From: JAITWN01 sp964581365
GTDB taxonomy: Bacteria > Pseudomonadota > Gammaproteobacteria > SZUA-140
Assembly: GCA_964581365.1 (NCBI GenBank)
Contig: CAZOOF010000034.1
Span: forward strand, 1-23,806
Direction of reading: 5' to 3'
Length of the DNA stretch: 23,806 nt
Both the position numbers and the translations under genes were made by a program. This document shows positions 1 through 9,204 of the stretch, in pieces. The notes below the pieces were generated by a model. The model did not search any database. It was given only the letters and a program-made list of their open reading frames with translations, and had not been told where the DNA came from. How positions within the stretch are numbered: the first letter of the stretch is position 1; each line of letters opens with the position of its first letter.

Positions 1-74
1 GCCTGGGCGGTGGCTGCCATACCGACCAGCGCGACGGCCCCTGCCGTATTCAGAAAAATGCTCTTCAGGTTCAT
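1..74 (-). CDS. Secreted protein, N-terminal fragment (signal peptide only)
   Basis: Only the first 24 codons lie in the window; the gene runs off the left edge. The visible residues start MNLKSIFLN and continue with a hydrophobic stretch (AGAVALVGMAATAQA), which is a textbook Sec signal peptide with a likely cleavage after the ATA or AQA motif. The ATG at 74-72 is preceded by a strong ribosome binding site (GAGGAG, 7 nt upstream). A sigma-54 promoter lies about 85-100 nt upstream (157-172), and the PrsK/PrsR regulators are encoded nearby. In PEP-CTERM bacteria, genes for sorted proteins are often sigma-54 and PrsR dependent, so this may be a PEP-CTERM protein. That is inference: the C-terminus is outside the window. 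Confidence 0.75.
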   Translation of the reverse strand, partial: MNLKSIFLNTAGAVALVGMAATAQ

Positions 75-156
75 GGGTATCTCCTCGAAACTCAAAAAAG
101 GCCGTTTTGCTCGTCGCCGGATATTTTCCACATCCGGTACCTCGCTGCCCAGCAAA

Positions 157-172
157 TGCAGATACCATGCCA
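157..172 (-). promoter_or_regulatory. Sigma-54 (RpoN) -24/-12 promoter
   Basis: Read on the minus strand the site is TGGCATGGTATCTGCA. It matches the consensus TGGCACGNNNNTTGCW at all defined positions but two, and keeps the invariant GG and GC with exactly 10 nt between them. It points toward the truncated secreted-protein gene at 74-1, with a predicted 5' leader of about 70 nt. An AT-rich stretch (about 178-200) lies directly upstream and could favour DNA bending. PrsR, encoded at 4045-5424, carries the GAFTGA loop needed to activate sigma-54 RNA polymerase. Confidence 0.7.
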
Positions 173-235
173 CGAGACAAATTTATATTAAATACAATAA
201 GCTAGCCAGAACCCCGCGCCATCGAAGACCGGCGA

Positions 236-248
236 GTGTAAAATACAC
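236..248. promoter_or_regulatory. Palindrome GTGTA-AAA-TACAC, candidate activator site
   Basis: This is a perfect 5+5 bp inverted repeat with a 3 bp AT spacer. Its centre lies about 70 bp upstream of the -24 element of the sigma-54 promoter (157-172), or roughly -95 relative to the predicted start. That is the usual place for an enhancer site bound by a dimeric NtrC-type activator. PrsR is the obvious candidate ligand, but no experiment or second copy in this window supports the assignment. The site also lies upstream of the divergent methyltransferase gene. Confidence 0.4.
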
Positions 249-338
249 CGACAGACAAGCTCAAGATGGGCATGGCGCGGTCGCTATGCTCCAAAATCCC
301 GCGACAGGCTCCGCGGCACTCATATCAGAGGATCAGCA

Positions 339-1013
339 GTGACTACAGCACCAGGCAGCAAGACCAGGGATGAGATCGCGCAGGCTTACGCCTCGCCGCC
401 CTGGTGGTACGACATCCGTGGCTTCCTCATTCTGACCTTCGCCTACAACAGCACCCTGGGTAACCAGTTGCGCTTCTTCGGCCCGAACTTCGGCGCCCGG
501 CACCTGGAAGTGGCCTGCGGCACGGGGACGCTGCTCGGAATGATCCTGCGCTGGCGCCGCCGGCAGGGGATGCCGCCGAGCTCCGTAGTCGGCATCGACT
601 ATGCCGAATCGATGCTGGCCGGTGCCCGGCACCGCTTCGCCGGCAATCCCGAGGTCGAAATCCGGCATGCCGACGCCACCGACCTGGCCTTCGCCGATGC
701 GAGCTTCGACAGCGCCAACATCGCCAATGCCGTGCACTGCCTGCCGGACGTCGATGGCGCTCTGCGCGAAACCTGTCGTGTCCTGCGCCCGGGCGGCACT
801 CTGGCTGCAAACGTGCTGCTCTACCCGCGCGGCAGATGGCCCTGGGGAGCCATCGCTGAACGCATCAATCGCTGGGGCATTCAGAAGGGTATTCTTTACA
901 CCCCTTACGAGCAGGAGGATATCCGCGCCCGCATCCTCGATGCCGGCTTCGAGATCCTGCGTGAGTCGGTTTCCGGCAACTGCTACAACGTGCTCGCGCG
1001 GCGGAAACAGTAA
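339..1013 (+). CDS. Class I SAM-dependent methyltransferase
   Basis: A 224-residue protein with the Methyltransf_11/25 fold. Motif I is HLEVACGTG (residues 55-63), the acidic ribose-binding residue is D87 in VVGIDYAESM, a further acidic loop is HADATDLAF (110-118), and the post-motif strand RVLRPGGTL (148-155) is typical of small-molecule or lipid methyltransferases. There is no signal peptide, so it should act in the cytosol. It starts with GTG, preceded by AGAGGA about 7 nt upstream. It is divergent from the secreted protein at the left edge and convergent with prsT, from which a 75 nt gap holding a hairpin separates it. The substrate cannot be read from the sequence; a role in polysaccharide or lipid methylation is only suggested by the neighbours. 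Confidence 0.85.
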   Translation: MTTAPGSKTRDEIAQAYASPPWWYDIRGFLILTFAYNSTLGNQLRFFGPNFGARHLEVACGTGTLLGMILRWRRRQGMPPSSVVGIDYAESMLAGARHRFAGNPEVEIRHADATDLAFADASFDSANIANAVHCLPDVDGALRETCRVLRPGGTLAANVLLYPRGRWPWGAIAERINRWGIQKGILYTPYEQEDIRARILDAGFEILRESVSGNCYNVLARRKQ

Positions 1014-1041
1014 CGCCGGCAACCGAGTCCGGATCCGGAGC

Positions 1042-1080
1042 GAAAGGGCGCCTGGCGCAAGCCGCCAGACGCCCGCTTTC
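1042..1080. terminator. Bidirectional hairpin terminator between methyltransferase and prsT
   Basis: An imperfect stem pairs GAAAG with CTTTC and CTGGC with GCCAG, with GGCG/CGCC in between and small bulges. It sits between two convergent genes, 28 nt after the methyltransferase stop and 8 nt after the prsT stop. No long T-run follows on either strand, so intrinsic termination is plausible but not certain. Confidence 0.4.
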
Positions 1081-1088
1081 CGTTCCTT

Positions 1089-3914
1089 TCAGAGCGTGCT
1101 CAACATCTCCCTGACATCCGCCTGCGGAACATGGGCGTCGTCCACTTCGAGCAGTCCCTCCAACAGCGGCCGGGCCTCCTCGCCACGACCACTGCGCGCC
1201 AGAGCACGAGCGTACTGATAACGCACCCCGGCATGCGAGGGATCCAGGTCCCGCGCCTTGCGCAGCGTGCTCAATGCCTCCTCGCCGCGCCCCAGATCGA
1301 GTTGAATGGTGCCCAGAGTATGCAGGGCAGCGGCGGAATCCGGCAGCAGACGGACGGCGCGCTCGGCCAGCCCCAGCGCCTTGTCCGGATCGCTCGCCCG
1401 CTGCAGCCAAGCAAGATTGTTCAGTACCGCGCCGTTCTCCGGCAGGTGGCGGGCGACTTCCTCCATGTGACGAATGGCCTCGGTCTGTTCACCACCCGCC
1501 ATGTAAAGCAGCGCGAGGTTATAGCGCGCGACGTGGTCATCCGGACGCGATTCCGCCCAGGCGCGCGCGACAGCAATGGCGCCCGCCCGATCGCCGCCTT
1601 CCCAAAGGGCCTGGTAGAGCCCCATGGTCGCAGGCCCGCTCTCAGGCTCGGCGCGAATCACTCGCCGGAAGGCGGCGGCCGCATCCTGAAAGCGGTGCTC
1701 TGCCATCGCAACCTGAGCTGTGAGCATGGCCACCTCCGCTGACTCGCCCGCGCTTCGAGCGAGAGGCTGCAGCACCTTGGCCGCCTCGGCGGCGCGCCCC
1801 TCGGCGAGATGCAGGCGAACCAGCATGGCGCCGGCGCCGAGGTGTCCGGGTTCGAATTCCAGCGCCTGCTCCAGCGCCGCCCGCACCCCTTCCCGATCCG
1901 GCGTGAGCGCAAGCGCGCGGGCAAGCGCCAGATGGAGGTCGGCGGAAGCCGGCTCATTCTCGATCAGTCTGCGCACCAGCGCCGCCGCCTCTTCACCGTT
2001 TCCGGCGGCTCCCTGCGCCAGCGCCATGTGCCGCATCCACAACGGCGACTCCCCGTGCAGTTCGCGCACCTGATTCAGCACATCGATCGCCGCCTCGATC
2101 TCCCCTGCCGCCAGCCGGTTGCCGGACAGCGCCAGGCGAGGCGCGAGCGCCTCGGGATCCGCGGCCACCGCGCGGCGCAGCGTTTCGTATGACTGCGCGA
2201 GCTGACCATCGCGCATCTGCAGTGAGCTGAGATAGAGCATCAGGTCGATGGCTTCGGGGCTATGACTCAGCCCCTGCTGCAGAATCGCGATGGCACCCGT
2301 GAGATCGCCCCCGCGCGCCGACATGGCGGCGAGATTGCGCACAGCAGGCGCGTATCCGGGCATGTTCGCAACAGCCTCCTCGAACGCCGCCTTCGCCTTC
2401 GCCGCATCGCCCTTGCCCAGCCAGGCGGTGCCCTCCAGATTCGACAGCAGCGGATCCTGCGGATTGCGCGCCTTCAGCGCCTCGAGCGCCACCAGCGCCT
2501 GATCGTGCTCGCCACCGCGAATGCGCTCTATGACCAGCGCTACCTCGAGGCCGGCCAGGTTCTCCGGATCGAGCGCAATCGCCGTTTCCAGTTCACTCAT
2601 CCCCTCCTGCCGCCCGCCCTGTTCCAGGAGTGCGAAGCCGAGCTGGACGCGGGCCCGGGCCGAATCCGGATCCAGGCTGACCAGCTGGCGCAGTTGCGCC
2701 AGCGCCTCCTGATCCCTGCCTTGGCTCATCTGGATGCCGCTGATCAGCCGCAAGGCGGCGACGTCCTTCGGATCTTTCTGGAGAATGGTACGCAGAGTGC
2801 TTTCCGCCCGGCCGAGATCACCCTCCCTGGCGCGCGCCATCGCCAGCAGGCGCGTAGCGTCACTGACATGCGGATAGCGGGCGTTGAAGCGGGCCAGATG
2901 ATTCTCGGCGATGCGCCAGTTGCCCTGGGCAAAGTGAGTGGCGCCGAGATAGTAGACCGCCAGCATGTGGTTCGGCGCGAGAGCGAGCGCCTGCTCGAAT
3001 TCGCGCTGGGCATCAGGGTAGCCGCGCTCCTCGAACGCAATCAGCCCGCGAGCGAAATGGATCGCGGGATGTTTCTGGTAACGCCGGGAAAGACTGTCCA
3101 GATCCTCTTTCGCCGCCGCATGGTCTTCGCGGTAGATGCGCACCATGGCGCGCTTGATGCGCGGCGAGAAGGGCTGGCGGGAAACCTCGAGCGCCGACGT
3201 GTAGGCGGCCTCGGCAGCCGCCAGATCGCCGCTGTCGCGCTCCATATCGCCAAGGAGTTCGTAGCCCCGCGCATAGCCGGGATGCAGCTCGATGAGCCGG
3301 GTCAGCACGGCGCGGGCCTCGGTGTGGCGGCGCGACAGGATATCGGCCCAGGCGCTGGCGTAGAGCACATCCCGGTGCGTCTCGTCCCGCGCCGCCGCCT
3401 CGGCCAGCACCGCGCGCGCGGTCTCGAGATCTCCGCGCATCAGCAAAGCGCTCGCCCGCAGCGCCAGCGCCTCGGTCACCTGCTCTTCGGGCAGCCCGGC
3501 GAGAGCCCCGGTCCCGTCGATCACTTCCTGGGTGTTACCGATCAGTAGCGCCGCCCGCAGCAGCGGCACGCGCACCCGCTCCGCCGCGACGCCGAGATCG
3601 GCGGCGCGCCGCAACTCGGCATAGGCGGTCGCCCCATCCATGACCTCCAGATGCAGCATCCCGAGCAGCCAGCGCGCCTCACCGTTGCCGGGCTCCTGCT
3701 GGAGTGCGTTCTTGACCTCGATGATGGCCGCGACCGGATCGTTCCCGGCGCTGAACTCACGGGCCCGCTCGAGATGCTCGGCGGCGGTATAGCTGCTCTG
3801 CCCGCAGGCGGCGAGCACAGCCGCGAGCGCCAGCAAGCCGCAAACCGCCGTCAGTCTCCAGGCGGCCCGGCGCGCGTGCGCGAAACGGGGCTGTACTCTT
3901 CGGTTCAGTGCCAT
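1089..3914 (-). CDS. prsT: PEP-CTERM system TPR-repeat lipoprotein PrsT
   Basis: A 941-residue protein. After an Arg-rich N-terminus it has a hydrophobic segment ending in the lipobox LAAC, so Cys37 should be lipidated and the protein membrane-anchored in the periplasm. The rest is a near-continuous array of about 34-residue TPR units (recurrent patterns such as ARVQLGFALLEQG and ALHTLGTIQLDLGRGEEAL). Length, lipobox and position after prsK-prsR match the PrsT family of PEP-CTERM/exopolysaccharide loci, where it probably scaffolds secretion or assembly. The start at 3914 is chosen because GGAGG lies 8 nt upstream; a longer reading from 3986 would bury the signal sequence. It is the last gene of the minus-strand block, 130 nt after prsR. 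No promoter was recognised in that gap. Confidence 0.88.
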   Translation of the reverse strand: MALNRRVQPRFAHARRAAWRLTAVCGLLALAAVLAACGQSSYTAAEHLERAREFSAGNDPVAAIIEVKNALQQEPGNGEARWLLGMLHLEVMDGATAYAELRRAADLGVAAERVRVPLLRAALLIGNTQEVIDGTGALAGLPEEQVTEALALRASALLMRGDLETARAVLAEAAARDETHRDVLYASAWADILSRRHTEARAVLTRLIELHPGYARGYELLGDMERDSGDLAAAEAAYTSALEVSRQPFSPRIKRAMVRIYREDHAAAKEDLDSLSRRYQKHPAIHFARGLIAFEERGYPDAQREFEQALALAPNHMLAVYYLGATHFAQGNWRIAENHLARFNARYPHVSDATRLLAMARAREGDLGRAESTLRTILQKDPKDVAALRLISGIQMSQGRDQEALAQLRQLVSLDPDSARARVQLGFALLEQGGRQEGMSELETAIALDPENLAGLEVALVIERIRGGEHDQALVALEALKARNPQDPLLSNLEGTAWLGKGDAAKAKAAFEEAVANMPGYAPAVRNLAAMSARGGDLTGAIAILQQGLSHSPEAIDLMLYLSSLQMRDGQLAQSYETLRRAVAADPEALAPRLALSGNRLAAGEIEAAIDVLNQVRELHGESPLWMRHMALAQGAAGNGEEAAALVRRLIENEPASADLHLALARALALTPDREGVRAALEQALEFEPGHLGAGAMLVRLHLAEGRAAEAAKVLQPLARSAGESAEVAMLTAQVAMAEHRFQDAAAAFRRVIRAEPESGPATMGLYQALWEGGDRAGAIAVARAWAESRPDDHVARYNLALLYMAGGEQTEAIRHMEEVARHLPENGAVLNNLAWLQRASDPDKALGLAERAVRLLPDSAAALHTLGTIQLDLGRGEEALSTLRKARDLDPSHAGVRYQYARALARSGRGEEARPLLEGLLEVDDAHVPQADVREMLSTL

Positions 3915-4044
3915 GCCTAGATCCTCCGGGTCATGCGAACGATTGATCCATTCCGGCCTGGGGCAGATGGAGTCTGTCCCGAACATCCGGCTTTCTACCG
4001 GTAATGCTGGCGCTCATGATAGCGCAGCGCGACGCCCCCCTGTC

Positions 4045-5423
<1,379 letters not shown>

Positions 5424-5424
<1 letters not shown>

Positions 5425-7517
5425 CAGTTCGCCACCTCCGCGATACCATCATTGCCGGACTCAAGTATATCGGCAGGCGCCGCCGGCAGCAGGATCGTGA
5501 ACGTGGAACCCTCGCCGGGGGCGCTCCGCACTTCCATGCGCCCGCCCAGACCATGGATGAATTCACGCGCCTCGTACACCCCGATCCCCATGCCCGCGTT
5601 GCCCTTCGTCGTATCAAACGGCCGGAACAGCCGGGTGCGGATGAAATCTTCGCTCATGCCCACGCCGTCATCGCGTATCCGGATGCAGGCATTCGGCCCC
5701 TGGTCCTCCAATATGAGCTCGACCGCGCCATCGCGGGTGGTGGCCTCCTGGGCGTTCTGCACCAGGTGTTCGAGCACCGAGGACAACCTTTCGGCATCGG
5801 CCATGACCCGCGGCGCACCCGCCGACCGGCGATGCAGGACCGGAACGGGCTGGGTTCCGCTGCGACGGGCCACCACCTCGGCAAGACACTGATCGAGCCG
5901 GACCGGCGCCGCCGCGGGCGAGTCGAAACGCCCCTTGCGCAGCTGGGCGAGCAGACGGTTCATGCGCCCCACGGTATTGTCCACGGTACGAATGGCGTCC
6001 TCCATGAACGCCGGATTGTCGCGATGACGCCGGGCGTTGGAGACCACCAGCGCCAGCTGCGCGACCATGTTTTTCAGGTCATGCACCACATAGGCGGAGA
6101 GCCGGTTGAAGGCCTCGAACTGACGCGCCTGCGTCAGCGCTTCAGAGGCGTCCAGCAGCGCGAGATAACTCGCGGCCTGCTGGCCCGCGGTCTTGAGCAG
6201 GTCGCGATCCTCCCAGTTGGTTTCACGCGGCGCACGCGGGCGGCCCAGCAGGATGATGCCGACGAGCCGCTCATGATGACGCAGCGGAATGATCAGCCAG
6301 GCCCCAGTGTCCGCGGCGAGCCACTGCGGGATCTCCAGGCCGGGATAGCGGTCGGGAGCTACCGCGAGCTCGTGCAGATCGATGACCCAGTTATGCGTTT
6401 CCAGAAACGTGATCAGCGGGTCATCGTGAGCCAGAACGGTGACCGGCGGCGCGCGGTTCCAGTCCGCGGCATAGATGAAGTCGCCGCTGTCATCGGGCGC
6501 CCGCACCCACAGGCGGCCATTGGTGCTGTCCACGATCTGCGCCAGCGCCTGGATGACGCGCTGGCGCAGCGCGGGGCCTGCCTCGCCGTCGGCAAGGGTG
6601 CCGATGAACCGCAGCCACTCGTCGCGGTAATCGTATTTGTAATTGTAGAAGTGCTTGCTGAGGAAGACCTTGATGCGGGCGCGCACCTGGCCGGAGAACA
6701 GGGCGATGAAGAGAGCGATCGCACTTGCCGCCAGCAGCGCCACCTGCGCCACCGCGCCCCACTCCCCGCCATACAGACGGACATAATAGCCACCTGCCGC
6801 AATGGCCAGCAGGAGGACTCCGGCGCCGACCAGGGTCGTGCCATAGAACATGAAACGCCGCGACACGAACACGTCGAGGGACCACTGCGGATTCCTTGCT
6901 GCCGACACCGCGACCAGCGGCGCCGCCATTGCATTGACCAGCCCGCGCGCCTGCCATAGCCCCGCATCCATCTGCATGAACATCATGGCATCCGCGTACA
7001 GGATGAGATCGTAGACGAACACCCCGCCCACGCCGAAGCAAAGATACTTCAGCGCCCAGCGTTGCGCGGTGTCAGCATTGCGATAGAGCTGCTCGATCAT
7101 GATCAGCCCCAGCAATGCCATCACCAGCAGCCCCATGAGGCGGGCCTGAGCCACCAGTGCCATATCCGCCCATCCCAGCGGCACCATTCCGAGGGCGAGC
7201 ACCGAGATCCAGAGTCCGTGAATCAGATAGCGTGAACGCGCCGCGACGGTATCGCGCACACCAAAGCTGAGCAGCCTGGCCAGAAAAAACAGCCAGCAGG
7301 CGCCGCGCACGACCTCAGCGGCATAGGCAAGGCGGTAGGGCAGATTTTCGGATGCCGCCGACCACGCGAGCAGCACGCACCAGGCGCAGCTTGCCAGCAC
7401 CGCGGAGACCAGCAGACCGCCTTGCAGGCGTCCGCGCCACCCGGTGAGGAGCAGCAGCGCCAGCCCCAGAAAGAAGGCGCCGCCGGTGAGATAGCTTATG
7501 ACGCCGATATTGACCAT
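5424..7517 (-). CDS. prsK: PEP-CTERM system sensor histidine kinase PrsK
   Basis: About 697 residues. The N-terminal 270 residues hold roughly eight hydrophobic membrane segments. A GAF-like region follows (about 280-450, including WLIIPLRHHERLVGIILLG), then a kinase core. The H-box is unusual in sequence, VVHDLKNMVAQLAL, with His479 as phospho-acceptor. The N-box is VLEHLVQNAQEA, G1 is RDDGVGM and G2 is GMGIGVYEAREF. This layout (multi-TM, GAF, HDLKN-type H-box) is that of PrsK. The ATG at 7517 gives the normal short tail before the first membrane helix. A GTG 15 nt upstream at 7532 is possible, and neither has a strong ribosome binding site. The gene begins 73 nt after the sugar transferase gene and its stop overlaps the prsR start. 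Confidence 0.92.
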
Positions 7518-7590
7518 GGCCTGATGATGCACGCCGTTCGAAGGCGCTCAGACGCCGAAAGCCCGGCCGCCGCGCCCCCCGCGCCGCGGA

Positions 7591-8976
7591 CTAGCGTCCA
7601 CCCTTTTTCCACAGCACCGCCTGGGCAGTCTGCAGCAGAATGACCAGATCGAGGAACAAGGTGTAGTTCTTGACGTAATAAAGGTCGTAGGAGAGCTTTT
7701 CCTCGGCGTCCCGCTCCGATGCTCCATACGGATAGTTGATCTGGGCCCAGCCGGTGATGCCCGGCTTTACCCGGTGTCTTTCCGCATAATAAAGGATCTT
7801 GCCGGAAAGCTCACTGACGAATTCGGGACGTTCCGGACGCGGGCCGACGAAGCTCATCTCTCCCTTCAGCACATTGAACAGCTGGGGCAGCTCATCGATG
7901 CGGTATTTGCGCATGAGTCCGCCGAAACGGGTGACGCGCGCGTCGTTCTTCTGCGCCCACTGGGCGCCTTCCTTCTCGGCATCCACCGTCATGCTGCGAA
8001 ACTTGAGCACCTCGAACTCACGGCCGTGCTCGCCCACCCGCACCTGGCGGTACAGAATGGGACCACGGCTGTCGACGGCCACCAGGACTGTCGCCAGCAC
8101 CATCAGCGGCCAGAAGACGGCGAGCATCACCAGGCTGACGGAAACATCGAAGATGCGCTTCCACACCGCCCGCATTCCGCTGTGGTAGAAGCCGTCCGCA
8201 TAGATCAGCCAGCCCGGATAGAGATGCTCGATGAGAATGCGACCGCACTGACGCTCGACAAAGCTGATGATGTCCAGCACATCGATTCCCAGCAGACGGC
8301 ACTCCACGATCTCGCGAATGGGGAAGTTGCGGCGGCGGTCATCGACCGCCACCACGATCTCCTGGATCCTGTGCTGACGCACCAGATCCGGCAGCGGCTC
8401 GGAATGCGGGAACACTCTCCCCTTCACCTGTGGCGGATCGTCACCCAGCTGCACATAGCCGACGATACTCATGCCGCGCCGGTCCGCCTTTCTGCGCATC
8501 AGGCGATCGATGACGCTCGCCCTCTGCCCGGTGCCGAGCACGAGGATCCGCTTCTTCAGCCCATCCACCGTGCCGATATGCTGGAACAGGAGGCGGGAGG
8601 CGATGAGCGCTGCGCCGGAAAACAGCAACACCAGCGCGAATGCTCCGCGCCCTATGGCAAGCCCCGGAAAAATATAGAAGAGCACGACCATGACCGTCAG
8701 CCCGAGCACCAGGCTGACGCCAAGCCGCAGCACCAGTTGCGCGGTCCCGTCACGAGAATGCCGAGTGTAGAGCCCCATGGTCATCATGCAGGCCATGACC
8801 ACGAGCGCATAGGTGATCGCCTTGCCCTGCAACGGCTCGACTTCGGCCAGCCCCCCCGGATCCCCAATGAAACGCAGCCAGATGCCGAGATAATAGGTGG
8901 CGGCGAGCAATGCCAGCTCGAGACCGACGAGCATGACCAGGGCCCGGGGAATGTAATGACCGAATACTCGAACCAT
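7591..8976 (-). CDS. Polyprenyl-phosphate sugar transferase (EPS priming enzyme, EpsB-like)
   Basis: A 461-residue inner-membrane protein. Four membrane helices lie in the first 130 residues, followed by a nucleotide-binding-like domain (KRILVLGTGQRA, about 141-152), a fifth membrane segment near 275-300 and a C-terminal bacterial sugar transferase domain. Conserved motifs include WKRIFDV, VLKFRSM, RKYRIDELPQLFNVLKGEMS, FVGPRPERPEFV and KPGITGWAQINYPYG. Such enzymes move a sugar phosphate from a UDP-sugar to undecaprenyl phosphate and start the repeat unit. The closest family by layout is the PEP-CTERM-associated sugar transferase, which normally neighbours prsK. A GGAAA ribosome binding site precedes the ATG. 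It is the first gene of the minus-strand block ending with prsT and is divergent from ugd across a 228 nt control region. Confidence 0.9.
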   Translation of the reverse strand: MVRVFGHYIPRALVMLVGLELALLAATYYLGIWLRFIGDPGGLAEVEPLQGKAITYALVVMACMMTMGLYTRHSRDGTAQLVLRLGVSLVLGLTVMVVLFYIFPGLAIGRGAFALVLLFSGAALIASRLLFQHIGTVDGLKKRILVLGTGQRASVIDRLMRRKADRRGMSIVGYVQLGDDPPQVKGRVFPHSEPLPDLVRQHRIQEIVVAVDDRRRNFPIREIVECRLLGIDVLDIISFVERQCGRILIEHLYPGWLIYADGFYHSGMRAVWKRIFDVSVSLVMLAVFWPLMVLATVLVAVDSRGPILYRQVRVGEHGREFEVLKFRSMTVDAEKEGAQWAQKNDARVTRFGGLMRKYRIDELPQLFNVLKGEMSFVGPRPERPEFVSELSGKILYYAERHRVKPGITGWAQINYPYGASERDAEEKLSYDLYYVKNYTLFLDLVILLQTAQAVLWKKGGR

Positions 8977-9082
8977 ATTTCCGAATCTTTGCGCGCTTGG
9001 ATACGCCGGTTCGCTGGCCAGCGCGGCGCCCAGCGAGGCGGTACAGGTGCGGGGACAGTCGTCTCCCGCTTTCGCGGGTGAT

Positions 9083-9099
9083 CGTCAAATGCCCGTCAA
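9083..9099 (-). promoter_or_regulatory. Tandem TTGACG elements upstream of the sugar transferase gene
   Basis: CGTCAA occurs at 9083-9088 and 9094-9099, exactly 11 bp apart. On the minus strand these read as two TTGACG hexamers facing the sugar transferase gene, so they may be -35 boxes or a tandem operator on one face of the helix. No convincing -10 box was found at 16-18 nt. A small hairpin (CCCGC-TTTC-GCGGG, 9065-9078) lies just downstream. Confidence 0.3.
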
Positions 9100-9127
9100 T
9101 TCTTTAGTTTTCAGGCAGCCGACGGCT

Positions 9128-9155
9128 TTGCGCCCCTCGCGGTGCAAGGTATCAT
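9128..9155 (+). promoter_or_regulatory. Candidate sigma-70 promoter of ugd
   Basis: TTGCGC (9128-9133) and TATCAT (9150-9155) are separated by 16 bp. They would give a leader of about 43 nt before the ugd ATG. The -10 box lies inside the small palindrome GTATCATAC. The -35 box is only a partial match. Confidence 0.4.
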
Positions 9156-9204
9156 ACACGGCGGCCTGATTCCGTAAAAATCATGTGACAACAGGATAAA
9201 GCGA

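Noticed and set aside
10..342. 110-codon open frame at the left edge, plus strand
   Set aside because: It covers the signal-peptide gene on the other strand, the sigma-54 promoter and the intergenic region; basic, low-information composition.
2262..3548. 428-codon open frame opposite prsT
   Set aside because: Arg/Gln/Leu-rich composition typical of an antisense frame of a GC-rich TPR gene; no recognisable motif.
5553..6959. 468-codon open frame opposite prsK
   Set aside because: His/Arg/Gln-rich antisense frame with no family features; the opposite strand encodes an intact kinase.
7774..9081. 435-codon open frame opposite the sugar transferase gene
   Set aside because: The opposite strand has all sugar transferase motifs; this frame has none and is unusually rich in His and Asp, as expected of a shadow.
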